Shown: positions 1 to 7,189 of the stretch, in pieces
Layout of the letters: each line of letters starts with the position of its first letter
How positions within the stretch are numbered: the stretch's first letter is position 1
The notes under the pieces: generated by a model
Seen by the model: the letters and a program-made list of their open reading frames with translations, nothing else
Databases searched by the model: none
What the model was told of the DNA's origin: nothing
Program-made: the position numbers and the translations under genes
Source of the DNA: a bacterium
Lineage (GTDB): Bacteria > Spirochaetota > UBA4802 > UBA5550
DNA: 22,794 nucleotides
Direction of reading: 5' to 3'
Assembly: GCA_024224995.1 (NCBI GenBank)
Contig: JAAENB010000382.1
Span: forward strand, 1 to 22,794

Positions 1-32
1 AAGAGCTTTAGAAAATGGGTCCATTTTAGCCC

Positions 33-46
33 GGGGTTTTAACCCC
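33..46. repeat. GGGGTTTTAACCCC palindrome
   Basis: Perfect 14-bp inverted repeat in the gene-free stretch before the first gene. A 13-bp version, GGGGTTTAACCCC, lies at 22775-22787 at the other end of the window. Both sit in non-coding sequence that also carries other shared words, so they look like parts of a dispersed intergenic repeat. No function can be assigned. Confidence 0.5.
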
Positions 47-112
47 ATAGGGCAGCAGAGCAGACCCCGGATAACATCCCCCGGGAACAGGCTCTGTTTC
101 TAAAATAATTCA

Positions 113-163
113 CCAGGGCTATGGGGATTTCTCATAGCGTGGGGCTTCCAGCCCCTCGTTATG
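113..163. repeat. Dispersed hairpin repeat, copy 1
   Basis: CCAGGGCTATGG (113-124) is followed by an imperfect hairpin at 133-163. CATAGCGT pairs with TCGTTATG apart from one wobble and one mismatch, and GGGGC (141-145) pairs with GCCCC (151-155) across the loop TTCCA. The 15-mer TTTCTCATAGCGTGG (128-142) recurs exactly at 7180-7194, and CCAGGGCTATGG recurs at 22701-22712. The ATG at 161 lies in the right arm of this repeat, which argues against using it as a gene start. The rest of 1-238 holds no gene I can support. Confidence 0.55.
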
Positions 164-181
164 AAGAAGAAGGCCCTATTG

Positions 182-201
182 AAAAAGAGTTTCTTGAGAG
201 T
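182..201 (+). repeat. 20-bp dispersed word upstream of a gene, copy 1
   Basis: The 20-mer AAAAAGAGTTTCTTGAGAGT occurs here and exactly again at 13760-13779, each time a short way upstream of a ribosome binding site and start codon. A partial third copy (one mismatch in the GTTTCTTGAGAGTGC part) lies at 22539-22553. It reads like a fragment of a dispersed non-coding repeat or a shared leader element. Confidence 0.5.
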
Positions 202-238
202 GCTGACTAATCTTAGTTTCTTAAGAAAGGAGAAACAT

Positions 239-2269
239 ATGAAAAAGATTTTTTTTCTATTAATCCTTATTTTAATATGCGCGCCGGTCTTTACCTGCAA
301 AAAAAATGATGCCCATATTGATGCATTAAACAAAGAGCTCAAGGTGGCAGTAGATATTATAAAGCTGGACAAAGCGCGATCTCTTATTGAAGAGGGAGCC
401 GATGTGAATATGCTGATATATGGAAAGCCCCTGTTTGTTCATTATATAGAAACCTGGGCTGTGCAGCCGGATTATGAATTTGTGGAATTTTTATTGAACC
501 GGGACGCGGCAGTGACACAAAAAACAGCGGAGCCGGGAGCCACCGTATTACACGCCGCAGCAAGAGCCAATAATAGTAAACTGTTTACCATGCTGCTCAA
601 AAGAGGTGCCAATATTAACGCGGCCGATTCCCAGGGAAGGACTCCTCTGTATGATTATATCACCCTTGAAAATTCGAAGCCGGATTATGATTTTCTAAGA
701 TCCCTCCTGCCGTTTAAACCGGATCTAAATGCCGTAGATAACAGGACCGGGGAAACACTTGCTCATGCTGCCGTAAAGAACGATGATGTAACATTATTAA
801 GCTTTTTAATAGAAAATGGCGCGGAAGTAGAGCGTAACGACGCCACAGGAAAAAAGCCGCTCCATTATGCAATGGAGTCTAACGAAGATATGGCGAAGAA
901 GATCATGATTGCCGGGGACGGTAATGCGGTGTTTCGCGCGAACGGCTATGGCCTGGGGAACACGCTGTATACACCACTGTTATGGCTCCTGGTTAAGGGC
1001 CTGGAAAAAAAAGAACAGGTCCGGGAAGTAGATCAATTTTTAACCGGAAAAGTACCGGCAGCAGTTAAAGATGAGATTGTAAAAATTGTAAATGAAAACA
1101 GTGAGCAGTATTTATGGACAGACAGCATCTATAAAATATACGACGATATCGTCATGCTCATAATAAACAAAAAAGGGGACACACAAAATAAATTCGCTTA
1201 TGACAAAGGAAGACTGCTGCTCCGGGCCGTAGAAGAGAACAAAACGGAAATTGCCGATATCATGTTAAAAAACGGAGCCAATGCAAATGCGTGTAAACCT
1301 TTATTAACAGCGGTAAATAAGAATAATGCAGCTATGGTACGATTACTCATAAAGCATAAGTGCGATATCACCATACAGGACGAGGCAATGAGAACGCCGC
1401 TCCACCTGGCAGCGCTCCAGGGAAACCTGGAAATAGTAAAGCTCTTAATTAAAAAAGGAGCCGACGCCAACAGTCTCAGTCAATACGGAATAAAAAGTAT
1501 TGACCTCACCTATGATACACCAGCAAAGGACTACCTGGAAATGCATACAATATTGCCGGCACAAAGGGTGTTTAACAAATATATGGGAGAGTATAATGAA
1601 TATGCCCGAAAGCAGCTTTTTGTACGATATGGCGGCTCAATAGAAAAGCCCAACGCGGAGCAGGCAAACGCAATAGGAATAAAGCTCTTTAAAGAAAAAA
1701 ATTATCCAATAGCGGCAGTCCTGTTTTCTCTCGCCGCAGAAATAGATCCGCGGTATTCCTGGGCCTGGTTTAACCTGGCCTGTACAGTAGCGCTAATAAC
1801 AAAAGAGAGAGCGCAGTGCAATGATGAATATTTGAACATGGTAATGGAGAGCCTGGAAAAAGCGGTAAAGCTCAATCCCGCCATAAAACAGGAAATGCCC
1901 CGTAATAAAAATTTTCCCAAAAGAATAGCAGCATCGGCCAAATTCTTAAGATTAGCAGGATACAAAACCGGTGAAGTCTTGATTAAAAGCGGAAGATGGT
2001 CATGGGGAGAATATTATTTCTCATTCGATTTTAAGGGCGATGGAACTGTGGATATCCCCTGTGTGGAGCTGGGACCTGACGGCCATTGTTATGACGGTTT
2101 TTACCGGGAAGAAGGGAAAGAGAATACATATACGCTCAATGGAAATATCATAACGATTAAATTACTTAATGGGAAAACGTTTACCGGGGAAATGAATTAT
2201 GAGGGAGAGATTGAATCGGAGGATGGGGATAAGACGTTTACAAGTGAGCCCCGGTGCTATGATTTTTAA
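239..2269 (+). CDS. Ankyrin-repeat and TPR lipoprotein with C-terminal beta domain
   Basis: Predicted envelope lipoprotein of 676 aa. I start it at the ATG at 239 because AAAGGAGA (226-233) sits just upstream and a lipoprotein signal peptide (KK, hydrophobic run, VFTC with Cys20) begins there. An in-frame ATG at 161 would add 26 residues, falls inside a repeat hairpin and would bury the signal. Ankyrin-like repeats occupy roughly residues 35-215 and 322-413, with typical TPLHLAA and LLIKKGADAN strings. One TPR-like unit lies near 476-520, and a Gly/aromatic beta-rich domain near 579-676. Ankyrin and TPR units are protein-binding scaffolds, so a periplasmic or surface protein-interaction role is likely; no partner is evident. 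The next gene is 116 bp downstream on the same strand. Confidence 0.85.
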   Translation: MKKIFFLLILILICAPVFTCKKNDAHIDALNKELKVAVDIIKLDKARSLIEEGADVNMLIYGKPLFVHYIETWAVQPDYEFVEFLLNRDAAVTQKTAEPGATVLHAAARANNSKLFTMLLKRGANINAADSQGRTPLYDYITLENSKPDYDFLRSLLPFKPDLNAVDNRTGETLAHAAVKNDDVTLLSFLIENGAEVERNDATGKKPLHYAMESNEDMAKKIMIAGDGNAVFRANGYGLGNTLYTPLLWLLVKGLEKKEQVREVDQFLTGKVPAAVKDEIVKIVNENSEQYLWTDSIYKIYDDIVMLIINKKGDTQNKFAYDKGRLLLRAVEENKTEIADIMLKNGANANACKPLLTAVNKNNAAMVRLLIKHKCDITIQDEAMRTPLHLAALQGNLEIVKLLIKKGADANSLSQYGIKSIDLTYDTPAKDYLEMHTILPAQRVFNKYMGEYNEYARKQLFVRYGGSIEKPNAEQANAIGIKLFKEKNYPIAAVLFSLAAEIDPRYSWAWFNLACTVALITKERAQCNDEYLNMVMESLEKAVKLNPAIKQEMPRNKNFPKRIAASAKFLRLAGYKTGEVLIKSGRWSWGEYYFSFDFKGDGTVDIPCVELGPDGHCYDGFYREEGKENTYTLNGNIITIKLLNGKTFTGEMNYEGEIESEDGDKTFTSEPRCYDF

Positions 2270-2278
2270 GCCGGAAAA

Positions 2279-2307
2279 GACAAATCTGTCCCCACACTTT
2301 TTTTATT
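2279..2307 (+). terminator. Possible weak terminator
   Basis: A short GACA/TGTC hairpin just after the ankyrin gene stop is followed by CCCCACAC and a run of seven T. The stem is only four base pairs, so this may not terminate efficiently, and read-through into the TPR gene remains possible. Confidence 0.25.
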
Positions 2308-2385
2308 TTATCTAATTAATGTATTTACACAACAGGGGAATCCTGCCAGCCTATTCTCATTTTATAAAAGCATATGGAGCGAGCA

Positions 2386-3480
2386 ATGAGAACACGCGTG
2401 AGTAATATTATAATACTAATCCTGACATTTCTTCTGTTTTTTACCGCATTTGGAACAGCAGCGCCGGAAAAGCAAAAAGAAGCAGCTGAATTATTAAAAA
2501 AGGCCGTACCCTTAATGGATGCCGGAAAAGTAGATGAGTCGATTATATTGTTAAAAAAAGCGCGGGAAATAGACCCGGGGAAGTTTACCTATACCTATGA
2601 ATTGAGTTTCGCGTATATGCTAAAGAAAGAGTATAAAAAGGGGATAGCTGTTCTGGAAAGCATGTCCGGCTCCCATGAAAAAAACCACCAGTATTATCAA
2701 ATGCTTGGCAGCTTATATGATTACGATAAACAGCCCAACAAAGCAAGGAAAATATATGGAAAAGGGCGGCAGGAATATCCCAAATCCGGAGCCCTGTACC
2801 TGGAAAGCGGCATACTTGAAATGAACCGGAGAAATGCTTCAAAGGCCGTAACTTTCTGGAAACTGGGAACGGAAATGGATCCTTATTTTTCATCGAATTA
2901 TTACCACCTGGCAAGGGTGTATGCCGCCACATCGGAACGCTACCTGGCAGTGATTTACGGAGAAACATTCATGAACCTGGAACCGGAATCAAAAAGGAGC
3001 CGGGAGATAAGCAGGCTGCTTTTTTCATTGTATAATAAAAGTATAACCTGGACCGGGGAAGACGCGGGCTCAATCTCAATATCATTTACACAAAATTCCA
3101 TAGCTCCAAAGAAAAACAAGAAACCGCCGCTGGGACTGGTGTTTGAACTGACCCTTGCGGCAGGAACAGCAGCTCTTGATCTCAAAGGAAAAAAACAACT
3201 TAATTATTCCGATATAGTTAAAATACGAAAAGACCAGGTAGACTCGTGGGTTGAAATGAATGGTAAAAAAGGGTATACCGTATCCCTTTTTAATTGGTTG
3301 ACAAATATAAAAAAGAGCGGACATTTTGAAGCATATAACAGGTGGATCTTTTCCTTTGTCGATATCGAAGGGTATAAAAAATGGCGGGGTGAGAATAAAG
3401 AGAACCAGGCAAAAATAGAACGGTTTGTAGAATGGGCTAACACAAACAGGATAGTGTTGGATGGAGAAACGCTCCGGTAA
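2386..3480 (+). CDS. Exported TPR-repeat protein
   Basis: 364-aa protein with an N-terminal signal peptide (RTR, hydrophobic stretch, likely cleavage after GTAA or nearby), so probably periplasmic. The start at 2386 has GGAG six bases upstream; an ATG at 2374 is in frame but has no ribosome binding site. Residues about 20-210 form TPR-type helix pairs, with units containing A..L..AG..DESI..L..A and IDPG. The remaining C-terminal part (about 225-364) has tryptophan-rich segments (SWVEMNGKKG, NRWIFSFVD, YKKWRG) that I do not recognise. TPR proteins act as protein-protein scaffolds. The gene is 29 bp upstream of the docking-domain lipoprotein gene and is probably co-transcribed with it, so the two products may act together. 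Confidence 0.85.
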   Translation: MRTRVSNIIILILTFLLFFTAFGTAAPEKQKEAAELLKKAVPLMDAGKVDESIILLKKAREIDPGKFTYTYELSFAYMLKKEYKKGIAVLESMSGSHEKNHQYYQMLGSLYDYDKQPNKARKIYGKGRQEYPKSGALYLESGILEMNRRNASKAVTFWKLGTEMDPYFSSNYYHLARVYAATSERYLAVIYGETFMNLEPESKRSREISRLLFSLYNKSITWTGEDAGSISISFTQNSIAPKKNKKPPLGLVFELTLAAGTAALDLKGKKQLNYSDIVKIRKDQVDSWVEMNGKKGYTVSLFNWLTNIKKSGHFEAYNRWIFSFVDIEGYKKWRGENKENQAKIERFVEWANTNRIVLDGETLR

Positions 3481-3509
3481 GGCGGAGTGAACCGCACAGG
3501 AGAGTTCCA

Positions 3510-4130
3510 ATGAATAAACGAATATCACCCTTACTCTTTCTTTTTTTTCTCGGCTTTCTAATAGTTCCCGGGTGTACGCGGACACCGGTAAAAAAAACAG
3601 TATCAATGCAGTTTCATCAAAATGATATTCCGGACTTTCAAAAAATAGAGAACGTTAAGAAGATACTGGAGCGTGAGCGGTATGTGGAAAAAGTCACAAT
3701 CGAAGGAGACAGGGAAGCGGTACTTATAATAGATATCTCGAAAAAACATATCATGAGAATGGCATTAAGCTATGGCGAAGTAAGAAAGGCAATTGCCGGT
3801 GAATTTACCCAACCCTATCCTTTTATCGAACAAAAAGAAAAGTCGATAATATTGTTCAAGATGGCAGACCTGGATAAAATGATAAAATATAAAGATAACC
3901 GAAGTTTCGGGGATATGCCGGTTAGAGTAATAGACGGGGGCGGCACTATACGGCTCAGTGATATAGCAAGGATCGAGCAGAGATATATGCTGTTCCCGGT
4001 TAATAAGAACGGAATAGAAATGGTAATTATCCATGTGCGAATAGACAGTACTAATGAAGACAAACTAAAAGAAGAACTGAAGAACCTGCGTGCGCGGTAT
4101 AAGTTGAAATATCAATTATCTATTCAATAA
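3510..4130 (+). CDS. Lipoprotein with stand-alone RND-pump docking-like domain
   Basis: 206-aa lipoprotein: signal peptide ending in VPGC (Cys22), start supported by AGGAGAG at 3498-3504. Residues about 40-180 follow the order seen in AcrB-type RND exporters: a porter-type segment (YVEKVTIEGDREAVLIIDIS), then a docking-type segment (SYGEVRKAIAG), then TIRLSDIARIE and a further porter-like strand (NGIEMVIIHVRID). AcrB family members carry this as part of a pump of roughly 1000 residues with twelve membrane helices. Here there are no membrane helices and only one copy. The family match is from motif order only, not from a search. A role in contacting an outer-membrane channel or regulating an RND pump is inference. 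Its neighbour upstream is an exported TPR protein. Confidence 0.75.
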   Translation: MNKRISPLLFLFFLGFLIVPGCTRTPVKKTVSMQFHQNDIPDFQKIENVKKILERERYVEKVTIEGDREAVLIIDISKKHIMRMALSYGEVRKAIAGEFTQPYPFIEQKEKSIILFKMADLDKMIKYKDNRSFGDMPVRVIDGGGTIRLSDIARIEQRYMLFPVNKNGIEMVIIHVRIDSTNEDKLKEELKNLRARYKLKYQLSIQ

Positions 4131-4157
4131 TAATACAATAATAATACAATAATAGTG
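4125..4157. repeat. 11-bp tandem repeat across a stop codon
   Basis: CAATAATAATA is present twice in tandem (4125-4135 and 4136-4146), followed by a degenerate copy CAATAATAGTG (4147-4157). The first unit contains the TAA stop of the docking-domain lipoprotein. Slippage in this A/T repeat would move the distance to downstream sequence but not the coding end. Confidence 0.6.
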
Positions 4158-4188
4158 CAGCAATAGTATTACCTGAACATAATTCCCA

Positions 4189-4202
4189 AAAAACCGGTTT
4201 TT
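4189..4202. other. Palindrome in a 311-bp gene-free stretch
   Basis: The gap 4131-4441 carries no gene I can support. It holds a perfect 14-bp palindrome AAAAACCGGTTTTT (4189-4202), a homopolymer-rich stretch of A then T at 4218-4234, the promoter at 4313-4341 and a 13-bp direct repeat at 4384-4409. The palindrome could act as a terminator for the upstream gene or as a protein-binding site; the sequence does not decide between them. Confidence 0.4.
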
Positions 4203-4312
4203 GAAGAAGGTTTGACTAAAAAAATTTTTTTTTTAGCGCCGAAGGTGAAATTTTTATATAAATTGGTACTAATAAAAGTCGTTTTTTACAGCAGCTCAAT
4301 TAAGGCAGGGGA

Positions 4313-4341
4313 TTGAGAAACGTGATAAAACCAGGTATTAT
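4313..4341 (+). promoter_or_regulatory. Sigma-70-type promoter for the Kelch lipoprotein gene
   Basis: TTGAGA (4313-4318) and TATTAT (4336-4341) are separated by exactly 17 bp, each one base from consensus. The expected transcription start near 4348 leaves a 5' leader of roughly 95 bases that contains the 13-bp direct repeat. Confidence 0.55.
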
Positions 4342-4383
4342 TTTATTTATATTCATGTCTCTCCTCAATAAATAACTCCCCAA

Positions 4384-4417
4384 AAAGAGCGTATTCAAAG
4401 AGCGTATTCAGCGTATT
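4384..4417 (+). repeat. 13-bp direct repeat in the Kelch gene leader
   Basis: AAAGAGCGTATTC occurs at 4384-4396 and again immediately at 4397-4409, followed by a partial third unit AGCGTATT (4410-4417). The repeat lies between the predicted promoter and the ribosome binding site, so it would be part of the mRNA leader. Confidence 0.65.
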
Positions 4418-4441
4418 TTAAAGAAGAAGGGGTAATGCCGG

Positions 4442-5848
4442 ATGAAACAGAATATATTTGTTTGTAGTATTATTATGTTTCTCGCAGCAATAATAGTGTT
4501 CCTGCCGGGTTGCGGAAGAGATGACCTGTACGATATGGCAGGCAGCGAATACAGCATCGTGCTGCGAACAGACTCCGGGGATATCGGAGATGTTACCCTG
4601 AAGAACAGTGACACCTTTACCGTGCGCGCGGTGCTGCTGAATAAAAACGGTGAATACGTTTCTGAAATAGATGTGGACTGGAGCGTTGAAAACTCCATTG
4701 GCTCGTTCAAGAATCCGCGAAGCGGATCAACAGTATTTACTGCTCAGCTTGTTGGAGCGGGAAGGGTTGTGGCAACTCACAGCATTTACGGCGAACTTAC
4801 AACAGGGCTCATAACGGTAGAATCGGCGTCCTCCGGTTCTCCCGACACGGAACCGCCTTTAGGCGATCCCGAGAATCCTCCCGACGGGCGAAGCAGTCAT
4901 GCCGATGCTGTTTATGGAAATAAATTATTTTTCTTCGGCGGCTGGCAAACCTGTCTTTCTACAGAGATAGATTACCCCTTAGCAATATATAATACCCATA
5001 GCAAAACCTGGGAAACAAGAACCCTGGCGCAGTTTCCTTTGCCCTATAATTCCGACCAGGCCAGTGGCCATAATCAATTCCTGGGGCTTTCGGCTGTTGA
5101 GATCGAGGGCACAATTTACCTGTTTGGCGGAACAAACCGGGAATATCATGACGGAGTATTTAAGGTGACATCGGATACGTATAAAAATTCGTTTTACACG
5201 GTCAATCCCAATACTTATGAATTAACATCTGTAAGCGATACAGACAGGCCGGCTGCTCTTGCCTGGCATACGGCAGTGGCAATAAACGGGAAAATGCATG
5301 TCTGGGGCGGGAAATATTACGACGGCGGCAACGCGGCAAAAATCTATAACCGGCATTACGTGTATGATCCGGCAGAGAAGAAGTGGACGGGACTCTCCGC
5401 GCCCTCTGGCGCACCTTCGGCACGGTACTTTCATTGCGCGGCTTCTCTGGGTGAGAAAATGTATATTTTTGGCGGAAGAGCTTCGGCAACAGCATTAAGC
5501 GGTAATAATATGCATATATATAATTCAAGAACCAATACCTGGAGTGAGATCGGTTCCGGTGGATTTCCGGTACTGGAGGCTCCATTGGCGCGGGAAGGAG
5601 CTGCCTGCGCGATGGTTGGGGATAAATTATATATATTCGGAGGAGCTGATGCTCTCGGTAGTTATACGGACCAGGCCATCTATTGTTTTAACACAAGTAC
5701 TGAAAAATGGGAAACCAGGATAACCCTGAACCCTGAGCCCGTAGGCAGGGGATGGCATACGTTTTCATCCGTACAGGGAAAGGTATATATCTTTGGCGGT
5801 GCTCCCTGGAATAAGACGCAGAATAACATGTATTTGTACATCCCGTAG
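4442..5848 (+). CDS. Kelch beta-propeller lipoprotein with Ig-like domain
   Basis: 468-aa lipoprotein with a signal peptide ending in LPGC (Cys24); GAAGGGG lies about nine bases before the start. Residues about 34-130 look like a bacterial Ig-like (Big) domain: SVENSIGSF, STVFTAQLVGAGRVVATHS, ITVESA. From about 150 to the end there are six Kelch units, recognisable by hydrophobic-x-FGG ends: FFFGGW, YLFGGT, HVWGGK, YIFGGR, YIFGGA, YIFGGA. Several units also have paired Trp/Tyr residues such as TWETR and KWTGL. Six units fit a closed six-bladed propeller. Such domains bind protein or carbohydrate ligands; the ligand here is unknown. The last 84 bp overlap the convergent gene on the other strand. 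Confidence 0.9.
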   Translation: MKQNIFVCSIIMFLAAIIVFLPGCGRDDLYDMAGSEYSIVLRTDSGDIGDVTLKNSDTFTVRAVLLNKNGEYVSEIDVDWSVENSIGSFKNPRSGSTVFTAQLVGAGRVVATHSIYGELTTGLITVESASSGSPDTEPPLGDPENPPDGRSSHADAVYGNKLFFFGGWQTCLSTEIDYPLAIYNTHSKTWETRTLAQFPLPYNSDQASGHNQFLGLSAVEIEGTIYLFGGTNREYHDGVFKVTSDTYKNSFYTVNPNTYELTSVSDTDRPAALAWHTAVAINGKMHVWGGKYYDGGNAAKIYNRHYVYDPAEKKWTGLSAPSGAPSARYFHCAASLGEKMYIFGGRASATALSGNNMHIYNSRTNTWSEIGSGGFPVLEAPLAREGAACAMVGDKLYIFGGADALGSYTDQAIYCFNTSTEKWETRITLNPEPVGRGWHTFSSVQGKVYIFGGAPWNKTQNNMYLYIP

Positions 5849-6838
5849 CTTGCGTTTTTTTTCTCTTTCCATATTGAGTTTTACCAGGTTCGCAATAAGC
5901 CGGTTTATAAACAGGCCGGTTTTAAATTGAAGGGTTTTTTTATCATACTTTCCGAGGATTTTTCCCAGGCATTTTTTAATAGCTGTCCGGGAAGCGGTCT
6001 TTGAATCGGTATGAATGCCCGGAGCGTTCCTGCTGAAGCTCGCGAGTATTCTTCCCGAACCAATCTCAATAGCCTTAAGCCGGATAATTGCTGATTTGGA
6101 TTTCATATCCATAGTTGTATATTCGCGCAGTGCATGGGATTGATCAAAAGTCTGGACAGTTCCAATGACCAATATATCGGCAAAATCGTCTTTTAATAGA
6201 AGAGATTTTACATCCCCGGAAACGGTTCCTGCGGCGGCTAATTTCATGGTTGCTGCTTCATCTTTCATCAACTGCCGTGTCCTGTTTAAATCAATAATTT
6301 CAAAACCATTGTTGGATAATGTTTCTTCTATTATGGTTTCGGAAAAGGTAAACCCCGGTTCATTGAGCTTTCCTTCAAAGGATTCTTTAATAAGAACCAG
6401 GATCTTTAGGCTGGCGTATTTTTCAATTAAAGACGCCACAAGATCATTGGCAGCGTTAATATCAACGGAGGCCTCAACTCTGGCAAGAATTGTATCACCC
6501 TTAATTTTTTTCTCCAGCACTGTATAATCATCAATGAGGCGGGGAGTTATTTTATCGAAAGAACCTGAGAGAAGTGTATATAGTTTCTTGCGGCCCGTGC
6601 GCTTAAATTCATCTTCCAGAATTTTTTTAACGATTTTTCGATTGGCATTGGAAACAGCTGTTTCAAGAGCACTATCGGCATCGCTGTTGCTAATAGTATA
6701 CCGGCCCGAAGCCGTGCCTTTTATAAATTTGGTTTCTCTAAGATTTTTGGCACAGCCGCTCAAAGCGGGAATTGAATATACTATTAAAAAAAGAATAAAA
6801 AAACAAATGTTTTTCCCGGCTTTATTTATCAGTATCAT
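5765..6838 (-). CDS. FlgT/LPP20-like lipoprotein
   Basis: 357-aa lipoprotein with a signal peptide ending in LSGC (Cys29). Residues about 36-130 resemble the LPP20/FlgT N-terminal fold: SDADSALETAVSNANRKIV, then a charged helix and VEASVDINAANDLV. Residues about 143-300 resemble the CsgG/FlgT middle domain: KILVLIKESF, ETIIEETLSNNGFEIIDLNRTRQL, ADILVIGTVQTF, IRLKAIEIGSGRILASF. These families are envelope lipoproteins linked to flagellar or secretion structures, but the similarity is general and no flagellar gene is nearby. The last 28 residues are encoded antisense to the end of the Kelch gene and may be a run-on tail. No Shine-Dalgarno is seen; the predicted -10 box lies only six bases from the ATG. 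Confidence 0.75.
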   Translation of the reverse strand: MILINKAGKNICFFILFLIVYSIPALSGCAKNLRETKFIKGTASGRYTISNSDADSALETAVSNANRKIVKKILEDEFKRTGRKKLYTLLSGSFDKITPRLIDDYTVLEKKIKGDTILARVEASVDINAANDLVASLIEKYASLKILVLIKESFEGKLNEPGFTFSETIIEETLSNNGFEIIDLNRTRQLMKDEAATMKLAAAGTVSGDVKSLLLKDDFADILVIGTVQTFDQSHALREYTTMDMKSKSAIIRLKAIEIGSGRILASFSRNAPGIHTDSKTASRTAIKKCLGKILGKYDKKTLQFKTGLFINRLIANLVKLNMEREKKRKLRDVQIHVILRLIPGSTAKDIYLSLYG

Positions 6839-6844
6839 TTTTAC

Positions 6845-6873
6845 AATGTACTAAAAGAATTCTCCAAAGTCAA
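6845..6873 (-). promoter_or_regulatory. Promoter of the FlgT-like gene
   Basis: On the minus strand TTGACT (6873-6868) and TACATT (6850-6845) are 17 bp apart. The -10 box ends six bases before the ATG at 6838, so the transcript would be leaderless or nearly so, in keeping with the absent ribosome binding site. The -35 box is embedded in the left end of the 30-bp palindrome. Confidence 0.4.
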
Positions 6874-6898
6874 GAATAAACCCGGGTTTATTCTTGAC
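6869..6898. promoter_or_regulatory. Perfect 30-bp palindrome between divergent genes
   Basis: Each 15-bp arm is an exact reverse complement of the other, with CCCGGG at the centre (6881-6886). The outer ends are GTCAAG and CTTGAC, so each arm supplies the TTGAC of an outward-facing -35 box: TTGACT for the FlgT-like gene on the minus strand and TTGACA (6894-6899) for the ywbE side. This is the geometry of a shared operator or of a hairpin that could block both transcripts. No regulator gene is adjacent. Confidence 0.65.
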
Positions 6899-6924
6899 AC
6901 AAAACCAGGCAAAATGAATATACG
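6894..6924 (+). promoter_or_regulatory. Promoter candidate for the ywbE gene
   Basis: Consensus TTGACA at 6894-6899 forms the right end of the palindrome. The -10 box is less clear: GAATAT at 16 bp spacing or TATACG at 19 bp. Because this region overlaps the ATG at 6914, the promoter supports a start further downstream for the YwbE-family protein. Confidence 0.35.
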
Positions 6925-6964
6925 GTTACTTTACTTAAAAAAACAGGAAAACCATCATATAAAA

Positions 6965-7012
6965 GGAACAATAAAAGGAACAATGGAAGGAACAATGGAC
7001 GGAACAAAAAGA
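6965..7012 (+). repeat. Four 12-bp tandem repeats carrying SD-like and start codons
   Basis: GGAACAAT recurs with an exact 12-bp period at 6965, 6977 and 6989, with GGAACAAA at 7001. The unit contains a GGA core and ATA or ATG, so two consecutive units each present AAGG or GGAAGG four bases before an in-frame ATG (6983 and 6995). If translated from the first ATG of the frame the units read GTIK, GTME, GTMD, GTKR. Confidence 0.75.
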
Positions 7013-7189
7013 TCGAAAATAAAACCCGGAATGCGGGTAGCAATAGTTCTAAAGCAAGATCAACGAACCGGGAAACTGACCGAAGGGGTCGTAAAAGACC
7101 TCCTCACAAAATCCCCCAGCCATCCCCACGGCATAAAAGTCCGGCTTGAAAGCGGAGACGTTGGAAGGGTTAAGACGATTTTCTCATAG
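6995..7189 (+). CDS. ywbE: YwbE-family (DUF2196) protein
   Basis: Small soluble protein of 64 aa, function unknown in the family. The sequence contains the family's characteristic strings IKPGMRVAIVLKQDQRTGKL, GVVKDLLTKSP, HPHGIKVRL and VGRVK, a compact beta-rich fold of the usual length when started at 6995. GGAAGG lies four bases upstream. In-frame ATGs at 6983 and 6914 are possible, but the first would only add a repeat unit and the second overlaps the likely promoter. The final codons and stop lie inside the dispersed 15-mer at 7180-7194, so the original C-terminus may have been altered there. A truncated lipoprotein gene follows immediately. Confidence 0.85.
   Translation: MDGTKRSKIKPGMRVAIVLKQDQRTGKLTEGVVKDLLTKSPSHPHGIKVRLESGDVGRVKTIFS

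Noticed and set aside
161..238. ATG at 161 as the start of the ankyrin lipoprotein gene
   Set aside because: It lies in the right arm of a dispersed hairpin repeat, has no ribosome binding site and would bury the lipoprotein signal peptide that begins at 239.
3082..3606. 174-codon minus-strand frame opposite the TPR and docking-domain genes
   Set aside because: Shadow of two sense genes with signal peptides and ribosome binding sites; translation is low-complexity and Phe-rich.
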